64,000 nucleotides of DNA from Dryocola sp051307055. Lineage in GTDB: Bacteria > Pseudomonadota > Gammaproteobacteria > Enterobacterales > Enterobacteriaceae. This document shows, piece after piece, positions 16,822 through 23,851 of the stretch. The stretch spans positions 3,782,001 through 3,846,000 of the forward strand of contig NZ_CP149994.1 in assembly GCF_051307055.1 (NCBI RefSeq), written 5' to 3'. The first letter of the stretch is position 1. Every line of letters begins with the position of its first letter. A model generated the notes under the pieces. It had not been told where the DNA came from. It searched no databases and worked only from the letters and a program-made list of their open reading frames with translations. Made by a program: the position numbers and the translations under genes.

Positions 16822-17598
16822 TTATTTTCCGCTCAGGGAGTTATGAATCAGATCCAGCCAGTTCGGCACGGTCATATGGAAGGATTCGATCATCTTCATG
16901 TCGAAACCGCGGAAGAAGGCGCTCAGCACAAACAGCGCGACGATGGCGGTCATCATCACTTTGGTGACGCGGTGCCAGCCGCTCTCTTCCACGCCTTTAC
17001 CAATCAGGATGCCCAGCACCAGGCCAGGTACGGCGTTACCCATAATCAACTGCGCGCAGCCGCCAAAAATGGTGGCCCAGAAGCCTGATTTTTTACCGGC
17101 ATCGATCGCCGCCAGCCAGAAGATAACCGGCATAACGGTGTTTACCAGCAGGTTTGCGGCAGGAACCAGCACCTTAACGGCGGTAACCTGCAGCGCTGCC
17201 GGTACGGCGGAAGCGGTGCTGTTAAGAAACGCCACGACGACCATGCCGATAAGGCCACAGGCGATGGCCATCTTTTTCGGATCGTGCAGGGTTTCAGCGA
17301 CGTTGCGGTTTTTCACCATCAGCGCGGCAGCGCCCCAGTTCGGGATAATGCGGTGGTCAACGTCCTGAGTGAAAGCGCCCGCCGCAACGGAGGAAGCCCA
17401 TGCGTTGAAGAAGAACCCTAATCCAAAGGAGAAGTGCGAAGCCGGGTCGCCTTCACAGGAGTTAAGCTCGCCGAGCGTACGAAAAGCGCCCATTCCCTGG
17501 GTGGTTGGCGCGTGAAACATGCGTGCGGCTCCGGCGCCAACACCTACGCCGACGAGCCCCCCGATGATGAGTGATTTTATTAATATTATTAAGAACAT
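16822..17598 (-). CDS. DUF4311 family membrane protein, putative transporter subunit
   Basis: The 258-residue protein begins with a membrane segment (LIIGGLVGVGVGAGAARMF). A conserved polar stretch follows, with GMGAFRTLGELNSCEGDPASHFSFG and DHRIIPNWGAAALM, then further membrane segments (ACGLIGMVVVAFLNSTAS; AANLLVNTVMPVIFWLAA; LIMGNAVPGLVLGILIG). The tail is amphipathic. It is the partner of DUF4310 in this conserved gene set. The polar loop with ELNSCEGDP is the most enzyme-like or substrate-binding-like part. A role in transport is inferred from topology and neighbours. SD AAGGA precedes the ATG. Confidence 0.8.
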   Translation of the reverse strand: MFLIILIKSLIIGGLVGVGVGAGAARMFHAPTTQGMGAFRTLGELNSCEGDPASHFSFGLGFFFNAWASSVAAGAFTQDVDHRIIPNWGAAALMVKNRNVAETLHDPKKMAIACGLIGMVVVAFLNSTASAVPAALQVTAVKVLVPAANLLVNTVMPVIFWLAAIDAGKKSGFWATIFGGCAQLIMGNAVPGLVLGILIGKGVEESGWHRVTKVMMTAIVALFVLSAFFRGFDMKMIESFHMTVPNWLDLIHNSLSGK

Positions 17599-17621
17599 CA
17601 GTCTGTCCTTTCTGTGTGATT

Positions 17622-17918
17622 TTAATGCGCGACGAAATCCACTTTATCGAGATTGATTGCCGTCACGTTGACGATGACATCCAGCTCCACGCTGAACATC
17701 CGCCTTTCCCGGCGCAGAAAGAAGAACAAGAAGGCTTCTTTCTTCACCTGTACCCGCGCCTGAACAACCTGCACATCCTGTGGCTCAATACGCAGTAATA
17801 TGTAAGGTGAGGATTTAAGCACCGTACCCTGAACCTGGTTCAGGGCATCGGCAAAGGCTTTGGCTTTGGTATCGCCGCGCCCGCTTACTCTCACCGTGTC
17901 AGAGAAGTGTTCTTTCAT
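17622..17918 (-). CDS. DUF4312 family small cytoplasmic protein
   Basis: This 98-residue soluble protein starts MKEHFSDTVRVSGRGDTKAKAFADALNQVQ and has alternating beta strands with a basic FFFLRRERR stretch and YILLRIEPQDVQVVQARVQ. It has no signal peptide or membrane span. I start at ATG 17918, 2 nt after the SFCGS stop (TGA-GT-ATG); a TTG at 17924 overlapping that stop is the alternative. Known only as DUF4312 and always linked to SFCGS, DUF4311 and DUF4310. It may be a cytoplasmic component of the transporter; this is inference. Confidence 0.78.
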   Translation of the reverse strand: MKEHFSDTVRVSGRGDTKAKAFADALNQVQGTVLKSSPYILLRIEPQDVQVVQARVQVKKEAFLFFFLRRERRMFSVELDVIVNVTAINLDKVDFVAH

Positions 17919-17920
17919 AC

Positions 17921-18283
17921 TCAACTGCCGTACTTCTTGTTCCAGGCCTGCACCAGGCGTTCGCCCAGCTCTTCTTTATCCATAAAGCCAAAGCCTAAAA
18001 CGTTATTGCCTTCGTTGATGGCGGTAACGCCTTCATCCACCGAGCGCATACCATATTTGGCTTTATAGCCGTGTTTGGTCTGCGCGGTGATGGCGCCTGC
18101 CCCGCCGCTGCCGCAGAAGGAAATCCCAAAGGCGGCATTTTCGGCTTTCATCACGTCGCCCAGCTTCATGTCGGCGGCCACGCCAGGAATGACCACCGCG
18201 CGGCCACCCGCTTTTTCGATCCCTGCCGCGACTTTCTGGCCTTTGCCCAGGCGGTCGCCAATCACTACGGTAATTTGTTCCAT
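17921..18283 (-). CDS. Glycine-rich SFCGS family protein (possible EIIB-like carrier)
   Basis: The 120-residue soluble protein begins MEQITVVIGDRLGKGQKVAAG and contains the family motif ISFCGSGGAGAITAQ with Cys57. It then has KYGMRSVDEGVTAINEGNNVLGFGFMDKEELGERLV. The size, a central Cys in a gly-rich loop and the PTS-type regulators at both operon ends suggest a phosphocysteine carrier comparable to EIIB, but no clear EIIB homology is visible. SD AGGAG precedes ATG 18283; the frame is open upstream to 18346 without support. It is the second gene of the operon, 17 bp after the PRD gene. Confidence 0.8.
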   Translation of the reverse strand: MEQITVVIGDRLGKGQKVAAGIEKAGGRAVVIPGVAADMKLGDVMKAENAAFGISFCGSGGAGAITAQTKHGYKAKYGMRSVDEGVTAINEGNNVLGFGFMDKEELGERLVQAWNKKYGS

Positions 18284-18300
18284 CTGAATCTCCTGATTGT

Positions 18301-18636
18301 TCAAAGATTGTCTTTTGCTACTTCGAAATGCACTGACAACAGCCAAGCCTCTTCAATTGGCAGGTTGCCAAACTGCGCCACCACCGCTTTCGCCATTTCC
18401 AGCGAGTCGGCGGAGATCTCATCAAACAGACTCTCCTCGACTTCTGGCAGCGGCTCGCCGGTCAACGACCGATGCGCCATGGCGCGAACGTGGGAAGTCA
18501 GCATTTGCTCCTGCACCGCATTCGGCGTGATATTGCGGCTCTTCAGCAGCGCATTGATAAACGCCTGCACCCTTTCCGTCAGCGCCGAGGCTTCAGCACT
18601 CCCGGCTTCATTAACTTTTACCGCTCCGTTATTCAC
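18301..18636 (-). CDS. Small stand-alone PRD-domain protein
   Basis: The 111-residue protein consists mostly of one PTS-regulation domain: ALTERVQAFINALLKSRNIT, EQMLTSHVRAMAHRSLTGEPLP (His in the PRD1-like HVRAM helix), and a C-terminal LLSVHFEVA with the second PRD histidine. There is no DNA-binding domain. It probably senses PTS phosphorylation and modulates the large regulator or the transporter. I start at GTG 18636 because GAGG lies 8 nt upstream and the length fits this family; an in-frame GTG at 18711 lacks an SD and falls inside a palindrome. It is the first gene of the operon. Confidence 0.78.
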   Translation of the reverse strand: MNNGAVKVNEAGSAEASALTERVQAFINALLKSRNITPNAVQEQMLTSHVRAMAHRSLTGEPLPEVEESLFDEISADSLEMAKAVVAQFGNLPIEEAWLLSVHFEVAKDNL

Positions 18637-18704
18637 ACTACGCACCTCATTTACCGATATGGCTTTAAGGTAGCGGGCGGGGCTGGCGGTTTGTAGCGAG
18701 TTGT

Positions 18705-18724
18705 TTTCCACTTCAAAGTGGAAA
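18705..18724. promoter_or_regulatory. Perfect 9+2+9 palindrome upstream of the uncharacterised operon
   Basis: TTTCCACTT and AAGTGGAAA flank a CA centre. It lies about 70 bp before the first gene's start, between that gene and the CRP-like site, and would be a suitable operator for the operon's own regulator. No regulator is known to me for this sequence. Confidence 0.55.
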
Positions 18725-18785
18725 TAGCAGCGGCATTAGCGATCTGCCCCACAAAAAGCGACCGGATCGTGATAATTCACCATGT

Positions 18786-18807
18786 TAATGTGATTAATGT
18801 CACGTTA
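18786..18807 (-). promoter_or_regulatory. CRP-like binding site
   Basis: TGTGA-N6-TCACG at 18789-18804 matches the CRP consensus TGTGA-N6-TCACA with one mismatch, flanked by A/T. It lies upstream of the minus-strand operon and would give catabolite control, fitting sugar use. A weak -10-like AATTAT (minus strand, 18772-18777) lies nearby. Confidence 0.6.
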
Positions 18808-18964
18808 TTGGCCAGCCGATACCACGTCGGGGGGCGAGCATTTTTAACCAAAATTGTGAAGCAGGGACGGTTTAGCGGGGATTAATGGCAGGATTTACAG
18901 GCGCCCTGGAAGGCGAAAGCTTGCTGGTAACAAATTTAATTCGCCTCCGCGGTTCAGGCAGAAT

Positions 18965-19270
18965 ATGGCCTGCGAGCCATTCCGCGCAGATATACTGGCG
19001 GCGCCGGACGTACCGGAAGATATTGGGCCATATTTAGGCCGCCCCTATGTTGATACGCTTAACGGCTCAACATTTCCAGGCATGAAAGCGTTCCGTATCC
19101 AGCGCGCGGGAACCCCGATAAGAATATTTTTTGCGTTTGATCCCATCCGCCGGGCCATTGTTTAATCTGCCGGCGATAAAACCGGTAAAAATAAAAGCCG
19201 CTTTTATCGCGATATAATTCATCTGGCTGCAGGCGAATATCGTAATCATCTGTCCAGTCTGGAAAAATAA
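18965..19270 (+). pseudogene. Decayed HigB/RelE-type toxin gene
   Basis: The frame reads GPYLGRPYVDTLNGST, GMKAFRIQ and IRIFFAFDPIRRAIV, the core of HigB-like mRNA-interferase toxins. It is cut by an in-frame TAA at 19163 and then resumes in the same frame with SAGDKTGKNKSRFYRDI and HLSSLEK before the natural-looking stop at 19268-19270. About 30 N-terminal codons are missing upstream. One nonsense change and a 5' truncation inactivate it. Confidence 0.78.
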
Positions 19271-19271
19271 T

Positions 19272-19570
19272 ATATCGAGCTATAAAGAACTTATTGCAAA
19301 ACAAAGTCCCGAAAGTCAGCAGCGCATTGCGGAAAAAATGCAGGTCTGCGTCAGGAGATCGTTTTGAGCAGGCTACGGGAAGAGCTTTATATCTCGCAAA
19401 CTGAACTGGCACGAAACATCGGCGTATTTCAGCCAACGTTGGCTAAGATGGAAATTCCTGAAAACGACCCGAAATTGTCCACGCTTAAGGGATATGTTGC
19501 AGGCCCGGGAAGCGTAATCAGTATTGCTGTTACGCTTCCCGGAGGGAGGCGGCTGATATTTCAACTCCGA
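19272..19570 (+). pseudogene. Decayed HigA-type XRE antitoxin gene
   Basis: ATA stands where the start codon should be (ATA-TCG-AGC-TAT-AAA-GAA), followed by KELIAKQSPESQQRIAEKMQ. A one-base frameshift near 19340 separates this from LRQEIVLSRLREELYISQTELARNIGV, QPTLAKMEIPENDPKLSTLKGYV and VISIAVTLPGG in the next frame, the HTH and tail of HigA. The normal stop is lost, so the frame runs on antisense to cybC. It directly follows the ruined toxin, as in higBA operons. Confidence 0.75.
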
Positions 19571-19624
19571 TCTTTTTGCATACAAATGGCGGATAAACTT
19601 ACTTCATCCGCCACAGATAGCTGT

Positions 19625-20011
19625 TTAGCGATACTTTTTGTGATAGGTGTTACGCGTGCCCTTAAACGCTTCGGCAGCGGCCCGGGCTTCTTTTACTTTG
19701 CCTTCATTCGCAAGCTTCAGCGCGCCGTCGATCTGCCCAACCAGAATATCCAGCCCGTGGCGATAATCTTTCATTTCTGCGCTATCTGCCGCTTTATCTT
19801 CAAGCTTCGGCGGCGCGCCTTTCTGCGCATCCAGTGCTGCGGTGCGCATGTTGTTTAACGAGGTTTTTAATTCCGCCGCGTCATCGGTTTTCAGGACGGT
19901 TTTGTAGTTTTCCGCGATGGTATCCATATCATCGCCGACATCGGCCGCAAGGCTTGCGGTAGTAAATAAAACGGACGACAGGGCCAACATTGCAATCAGT
20001 TGCTTACGCAT
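19625..20011 (-). CDS. cybC: Soluble cytochrome b562
   Basis: This periplasmic four-helix-bundle b-type cytochrome has 128 residues with a 22-residue signal peptide ending TASLA, leaving a 106-residue mature protein. The axial haem ligands are in place: Met7 (mature ADVGDDM) and His102 in the final TYHKKYR. It is an electron carrier of unclear partner in E. coli. In many K-12 strains the gene is annotated as truncated at its start; here it is intact. It lies just downstream of tldE on the same strand as in E. coli. Confidence 0.95.
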   Translation of the reverse strand: MRKQLIAMLALSSVLFTTASLAADVGDDMDTIAENYKTVLKTDDAAELKTSLNNMRTAALDAQKGAPPKLEDKAADSAEMKDYRHGLDILVGQIDGALKLANEGKVKEARAAAEAFKGTRNTYHKKYR

Positions 20012-20037
20012 ACATCACCTTATTATTTTATTAAATC

Positions 20038-20057
20038 GGGTGCGGCAGGACGCACCC
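20038..20057 (-). terminator. Hairpin between tldE and cybC
   Basis: GGGTGCG pairs with CGCACCC around a 6-nt loop in the 55-bp gap. On the minus strand it is followed by GATTTAATAAAA, a weak U-run, so partial termination before cybC is possible. Confidence 0.5.
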
Positions 20058-20066
20058 ATAATCACC

Positions 20067-21419
20067 TTATTGGCCGGCGATCTTCATCTCCGGCAACAGC
20101 ACAGAACCGCACTGAATGTTGCTGCGTTTCTCAATATCGCTGCCTACCGTAACAATATCACGCCACATATCTTTTAAGTTTCCGGCGATGGTGATTTCGC
20201 TCACCGGATACTGAATCTCACCGTTTTCAACCCAGAAGCCGGAGGCGCCGCGGGAATAATCGCCGGTAATGCCGCTTACGCCCTGGCCCATCAGCTCGGT
20301 AACGACCAGGCCGGTGCCCATCTCTTTGAGCATGCCGTCAAAGTCCCGGCCGCGCCCTTCGATGCGCCAGTTATGGATGCCGCCCGCATGCCCTGTGCTT
20401 TTCAGCCCCAGTTTGCGTGCGGAATAGTTGGTCAGCAGCCACTGTTGCAGGACGCCGTCTTTGACGATGTCGCGACGCTCCGTGCGCACCCCTTCGCTGT
20501 CAAACGGCGTTGAGGCCAGACCTTTCAGCAGGTGCGGATGCTCTTCAATGGTCAGCCATTCTGGCAGAACCTGCTTGCCAAGGTAGTCGAGCAGGAAGGT
20601 AGATTTGCGATAAACCGCGCCGCCGGCGATGGCGCCGACCAGATGCCCAAACAGGCCCGTCGCCACTTCGGCGGCGAAAATTACCGGCGCTTTCATGGTG
20701 GAAAGTTTACGTGGTGAAAGGCGCGACAGGGTGCGGCGTGCGCATTCGGCGCCCACCCACTCAGGGCTTTCAAGATCTTCAATCGCGCGGCCGATGGTAT
20801 AAGCGTAATCCCGCTCCATTTCGCCGTTAACTTCGGCGATAACGCAGCTGGAGAGCGAGTGGCGCGTCGAACAGTAGCTTTGCAGCATGCCGTGGCTGTT
20901 GCCGAAAACCTTGATGCCGTAATGGCTGTTGAAGCTGCCGCCTTCGGTGTTGGTAATGCGTTTATCGACGTTCAGCGAGGCGTTTTCCGCGCGCGCGGCC
21001 AGTTCAATGGCGCGATCGGCATCCATTTCAACCGGATGGAAAAGGTCCAGATCCGGCGCTTCAAAGGCCAGCAGCTCTTTTTCTGCCACGCCCGCAAACG
21101 GATCGGGAGAGGTATAACGGGCGATATCCAGCGCCGCCTGAACGGTACGTGAGACGGCGTCCGGGCTTAAATCGGTAGTGGAGGCGCTGCCTTTACGATG
21201 CTGATGATAAACGGTGATGCCCAACGCCCCATCGCTATTAAATTCAACGTTTTCCACCTCACCGTAGCGGGTGCTGACGCCGATACCGGTGGTTTTGCTG
21301 ACGGCCACTTCTGCGCCGTCGGACCGTGCGGAAGCCATCTCCAGCGCCTGAGAAACCGCCTGCTCGAGGATCTTACGTTGCTGTGCTACCTGCGTGTTTA
21401 TTTTCATCGCGACTGCCAT
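20067..21419 (-). CDS. tldE: Metalloprotease subunit TldE (PmbA)
   Basis: TldE (PmbA) pairs with TldD to form a heterodimeric zinc protease that matures microcin B17 and degrades CcdA. TldE is the subunit without the HExxxH motif, consistent with none being seen here. The 450-residue product equals E. coli in length and contains EVAVSKTTGIGVSTRYGEVENVEFN, ITNTEGGSFNSHYG, KSTFLLDYLGKQVLPEWLTIEEHPHL and the end IQCGSVLLPEMKIAGQ. The frame is open to 21473; ATG 21419 gives MAVAMKI like E. coli. It is divergent from darP. Confidence 0.95.
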   Translation of the reverse strand: MAVAMKINTQVAQQRKILEQAVSQALEMASARSDGAEVAVSKTTGIGVSTRYGEVENVEFNSDGALGITVYHQHRKGSASTTDLSPDAVSRTVQAALDIARYTSPDPFAGVAEKELLAFEAPDLDLFHPVEMDADRAIELAARAENASLNVDKRITNTEGGSFNSHYGIKVFGNSHGMLQSYCSTRHSLSSCVIAEVNGEMERDYAYTIGRAIEDLESPEWVGAECARRTLSRLSPRKLSTMKAPVIFAAEVATGLFGHLVGAIAGGAVYRKSTFLLDYLGKQVLPEWLTIEEHPHLLKGLASTPFDSEGVRTERRDIVKDGVLQQWLLTNYSARKLGLKSTGHAGGIHNWRIEGRGRDFDGMLKEMGTGLVVTELMGQGVSGITGDYSRGASGFWVENGEIQYPVSEITIAGNLKDMWRDIVTVGSDIEKRSNIQCGSVLLPEMKIAGQ

Positions 21420-21517
21420 AATGTCTGCTGAGTGAATTAAGTCTAACAGGATCAGAACAATTTCGCAGTGCACAGGCTTTACTGGTAGAATTAGCCACTT
21501 TTTTTAAGGAGCCTACT

Positions 21518-22069
21518 ATGACTAAGCAGCCCGATGACTGGCTCGATGACGTACCCGATAACGAAAATGAAGACGAAGATGATGAGATTATCTGGGTCAG
21601 CAAAAGCGAAATTAAACGCGATGCCGAAGAGCTAAAACGCCTCGGAATGGAGCTGATGGAGCTGGGCAAAAACGCGCTCGACAAAATCCCTCTGGATGAA
21701 GATTTACGTGCGGCCATTGAGCTGGCGCAGAAGATCAAGAAAGAAGGCCGCCGCCGGCAGGTGCAGCTGATCGGTAAAATGATGCGTTCTCGCGACATGG
21801 ACCCGATTCGCCAGGCGCTGGATAAGCTAAAGAACCGCCACAACCAGCAGGTTGCGCTGTTCCATAAGCTTGAAGCGCTGCGCGACCGTCTGGTTGAAGA
21901 AGGCGACGACGCGATGAGCGAAGTGCTGAGGCTTTATCCGGATGCGGACCGCCAGCAGCTACGCGTGCTGATCCGCAATGCTCAGAAAGAAAAAGCGGCC
22001 AACAAGCCGCCGAAATCTTACCGGCAGATTTTTTCTTATCTGCGCGAGCTGGCTGAAAATCAGGAGTAA
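21518..22069 (+). CDS. darP: Ribosome-associated protein DarP (YjgA)
   Basis: DarP is a late 50S ribosome assembly factor. The 183-residue all-helical, highly charged protein matches E. coli: KQPDDWLDDVPDNENEDEDDE acidic start, IIWVSKSEIKRDAEELKRLG, LGKNALDKIPLDEDLRAAIELAQ and C-terminal KPPKSYRQIFSYLRELAENQE. The start follows TTAAGGAGCCTACT. The terminator behind it is duplicated around a small repeat element. Confidence 0.96.
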   Translation: MTKQPDDWLDDVPDNENEDEDDEIIWVSKSEIKRDAEELKRLGMELMELGKNALDKIPLDEDLRAAIELAQKIKKEGRRRQVQLIGKMMRSRDMDPIRQALDKLKNRHNQQVALFHKLEALRDRLVEEGDDAMSEVLRLYPDADRQQLRVLIRNAQKEKAANKPPKSYRQIFSYLRELAENQE

Positions 22070-22070
22070 T

Positions 22071-22100
22071 AAATTAAGGCCCGCAAGCGGGCCTTAATTT
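22071..22100 (+). terminator. First copy of the darP terminator
   Basis: A 14-bp stem (AAATTAAGGCCCGC with GCGGGCCTTAATTT) with an AA loop begins right behind the darP stop. Symmetry of the A/T flanks would let it act in both directions. It is the left member of the 24-nt direct repeat around the following element. Confidence 0.85.
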
Positions 22101-22256
22101 GCTGACAAAGAAGGAAAAGCGTGGTTTTCCTTCTTTGTGGCTATCAGCCGAAAATCAACGAGTTGCTTTTCCTTGTTTGCAAATGGCGGCACCCTGCAGT
22201 TTTGTGGCGTTGGAAGGTTTATCATCCGTTTCAGGCCCGCAAGCGGGCCTTAATTT
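22077..22256 (+). repeat. Terminator-flanked small repeat element, copy 2 (MITE-like)
   Basis: A 132-bp insert (22101-22232) lies between two identical 24-nt copies of the darP terminator hairpin (22077-22100 and 22233-22256). It matches the reverse complement of the insert at 3655-3793 from end to end. It keeps TGACAAA/TTTATCA near its ends and a 14-bp hairpin (22105-22118 with 22125-22138, loop GCGTGG). A second stem-loop at about 22152-22171 (AAAATCAAC/GTTGCTTTT, one mismatch) corresponds to the 20-bp palindrome of copy 1. There is no ORF of its own and no name known to me. Confidence 0.72.
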
Positions 22257-22258
22257 TT
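22233..22258 (+). terminator. Second copy of the darP terminator, with T-run
   Basis: AGGCCCGC and GCGGGCCT with an AA loop, followed by TAATTTTT. This copy keeps the longer T-run and probably the right part of the ancestral terminator. Confidence 0.8.
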
Positions 22259-22306
22259 GGCGGGCGGCTTTACGTTTATCCGCCCTGCTGAACTGTTTTC
22301 ACAGGA

Positions 22307-23674
22307 TTATCGAACGGCTTTTTTCGCCAGCGCGTCGAGCAGCTTCTGATGAATGCCGCCGAAACCACCGTTGCTCATCACCAGGATGTGATCGCCCGGC
22401 TGCGCGGTTTTGATAATCATCTCCACCAGCGTATCCACGTCCGCGCTACAGTGAGCGGGCTGCACGCAGGCTTCCGCCACCTCCACTACCTGCCACGGAA
22501 TATGCGGCGGCTGCAGCAGAAAGACTTCGTCCGCCCGGCCTAAAGACGGTGCGAGATCGTCTTTGCTCAGCCCCATTTTCATGGTGTTGGAGCGTGGCTC
22601 AAGCACGGCGAGAATGCGTGCGGTGCCGCCCACTTTACCGCGCAGCGCCGCAAGAGTCGCCAGAATCGCGGTTGGATGATGGGCAAAATCGTCGTAAACC
22701 GTTACGCCATTCGCTTCGCCGCGCAGTTCCAGGCGACGACGGGCGTTGATAAAACTGTCCAGCGCCTGAGCGGCATCTGCCGGAGCAACGCCCACATGAC
22801 GGGCGGCTGCTATCGCCATCAGGCCGTTATGCATGTTGTGCTCGCCCACCAGCTGCCAGTTCACCTCCCCGACCGGCTCGCCATCCAGATAAACTTCCCA
22901 TCGTGAGGCGTCCTGACTGAGCTTTTTCGCCTGCCAGTGGCCCTGCTCGCCCACCAGCTCCTGTTCGCTCCAGCAGCCCATCGCCATGGTCTGTTTAATA
23001 TTGGCGTCGTTTTCAGGCCAGATGATTTTTCCCTGTCCCGGCACGATGCGCACCAGATGGTGGAACTGTTTCTGGATAGCTTTCAGATCGTCGAAGATAT
23101 CCGCGTGATCGAACTCAAGATTGTTGAGGATCAGCGTGCGCGGGCAGTAATGCACGAATTTAGAGCGCTTATCGAAGAACGCGCAGTCGTACTCGTCGGC
23201 TTCAATCACGAAGAACGGGCTGTCGCCCAGCCGCGCGGAAACATCGAAGTTCCCCGGCACGCCGCCGATCACAAAGCCGGGCTTATAGCCGCAGGCTTCG
23301 AGGATCCACGTTGCCATTCCGGCGGTGGTGGTTTTACCGTGGGTGCCTGCCACCGCGATAACCCAGCGGTCGCGCAGGACGAAATCATGCAGCCACTGCG
23401 GGCCGGACATATAGGGTATGCTTTTCTCAAGCACCGCTTCCACGCAGGGATTGCCTCGGGTCATGGCGTTGCCGACAATGACTAAGTCCGGCTGCGGATC
23501 GAGCTGGCCTGCGTCGTAGCCCTGAATCAGGGAGATGCCCTGCTCTTCGAGCAACGTGCTCATCGGCGGGTAGACATTGGCGTCCGAGCCGGTTACTTCG
23601 TGGCCAAGCGATCGGGCAAGCATAGCCAGACCGCCCATAAAGGTGCCACAAATCCCTAGAATATGAATGCGCAT
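22307..23674 (-). CDS. mpl: UDP-MurNAc:L-Ala-gamma-D-Glu-meso-DAP ligase (murein peptide ligase)
   Basis: Mpl joins the recycled murein tripeptide to UDP-N-acetylmuramate in the cytoplasm, saving peptidoglycan precursors. The 455-residue Mur-ligase (E. coli 457) has an N-terminal Rossmann motif IHILGICGTFMGGLA, the ATP P-loop AGTHGKTTTAG, FVIEADEYD, NLEFDHADIF and the C-terminal domain with VYDDFAHHPTAI and ILAVLEPRSNTMKMG. It is convergent with darP and divergent from fbp. Confidence 0.96.
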   Translation of the reverse strand: MRIHILGICGTFMGGLAMLARSLGHEVTGSDANVYPPMSTLLEEQGISLIQGYDAGQLDPQPDLVIVGNAMTRGNPCVEAVLEKSIPYMSGPQWLHDFVLRDRWVIAVAGTHGKTTTAGMATWILEACGYKPGFVIGGVPGNFDVSARLGDSPFFVIEADEYDCAFFDKRSKFVHYCPRTLILNNLEFDHADIFDDLKAIQKQFHHLVRIVPGQGKIIWPENDANIKQTMAMGCWSEQELVGEQGHWQAKKLSQDASRWEVYLDGEPVGEVNWQLVGEHNMHNGLMAIAAARHVGVAPADAAQALDSFINARRRLELRGEANGVTVYDDFAHHPTAILATLAALRGKVGGTARILAVLEPRSNTMKMGLSKDDLAPSLGRADEVFLLQPPHIPWQVVEVAEACVQPAHCSADVDTLVEMIIKTAQPGDHILVMSNGGFGGIHQKLLDALAKKAVR

Positions 23675-23851
23675 ACAAAACTATCCTTTCTCTGTTTGGC
23701 GCACATTCTACCCGCATGTAGCACGGTGAATAAACGCAATTCAGGAAATTCCGTATTTTGCTGGCGCGATTCACCTGTGCGCTAAGATTTGAAAGTTTGT
23801 TAAGATTGTTGCAACCGCTTTATCCATCTGAATCATGCAGGGAAAGTGTTT

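Noticed and set aside
17706..17745. Inverted repeat of GAAAGAAG/CTTCTTTC
   Set aside because: It falls in the DUF4312 coding region where a Lys/Phe/Leu-rich stretch explains it; no sign of a regulatory role.
18637..18711. Longer start (GTG 18711) for the PRD gene
   Set aside because: No SD, and the start would lie within the perfect palindrome; GTG 18636 has GAGG at good spacing.
18640..18960. Search for a sigma-54 promoter before the uncharacterised operon
   Set aside because: No TGGCAC-N5-TTGC-type match was found on the minus strand, so the regulator is not treated as a LevR/DgaR-type sigma-54 activator.
22099..22413. Open frame starting in the second repeat element
   Set aside because: It reads through a terminator and into the antisense of mpl; the product resembles nothing.
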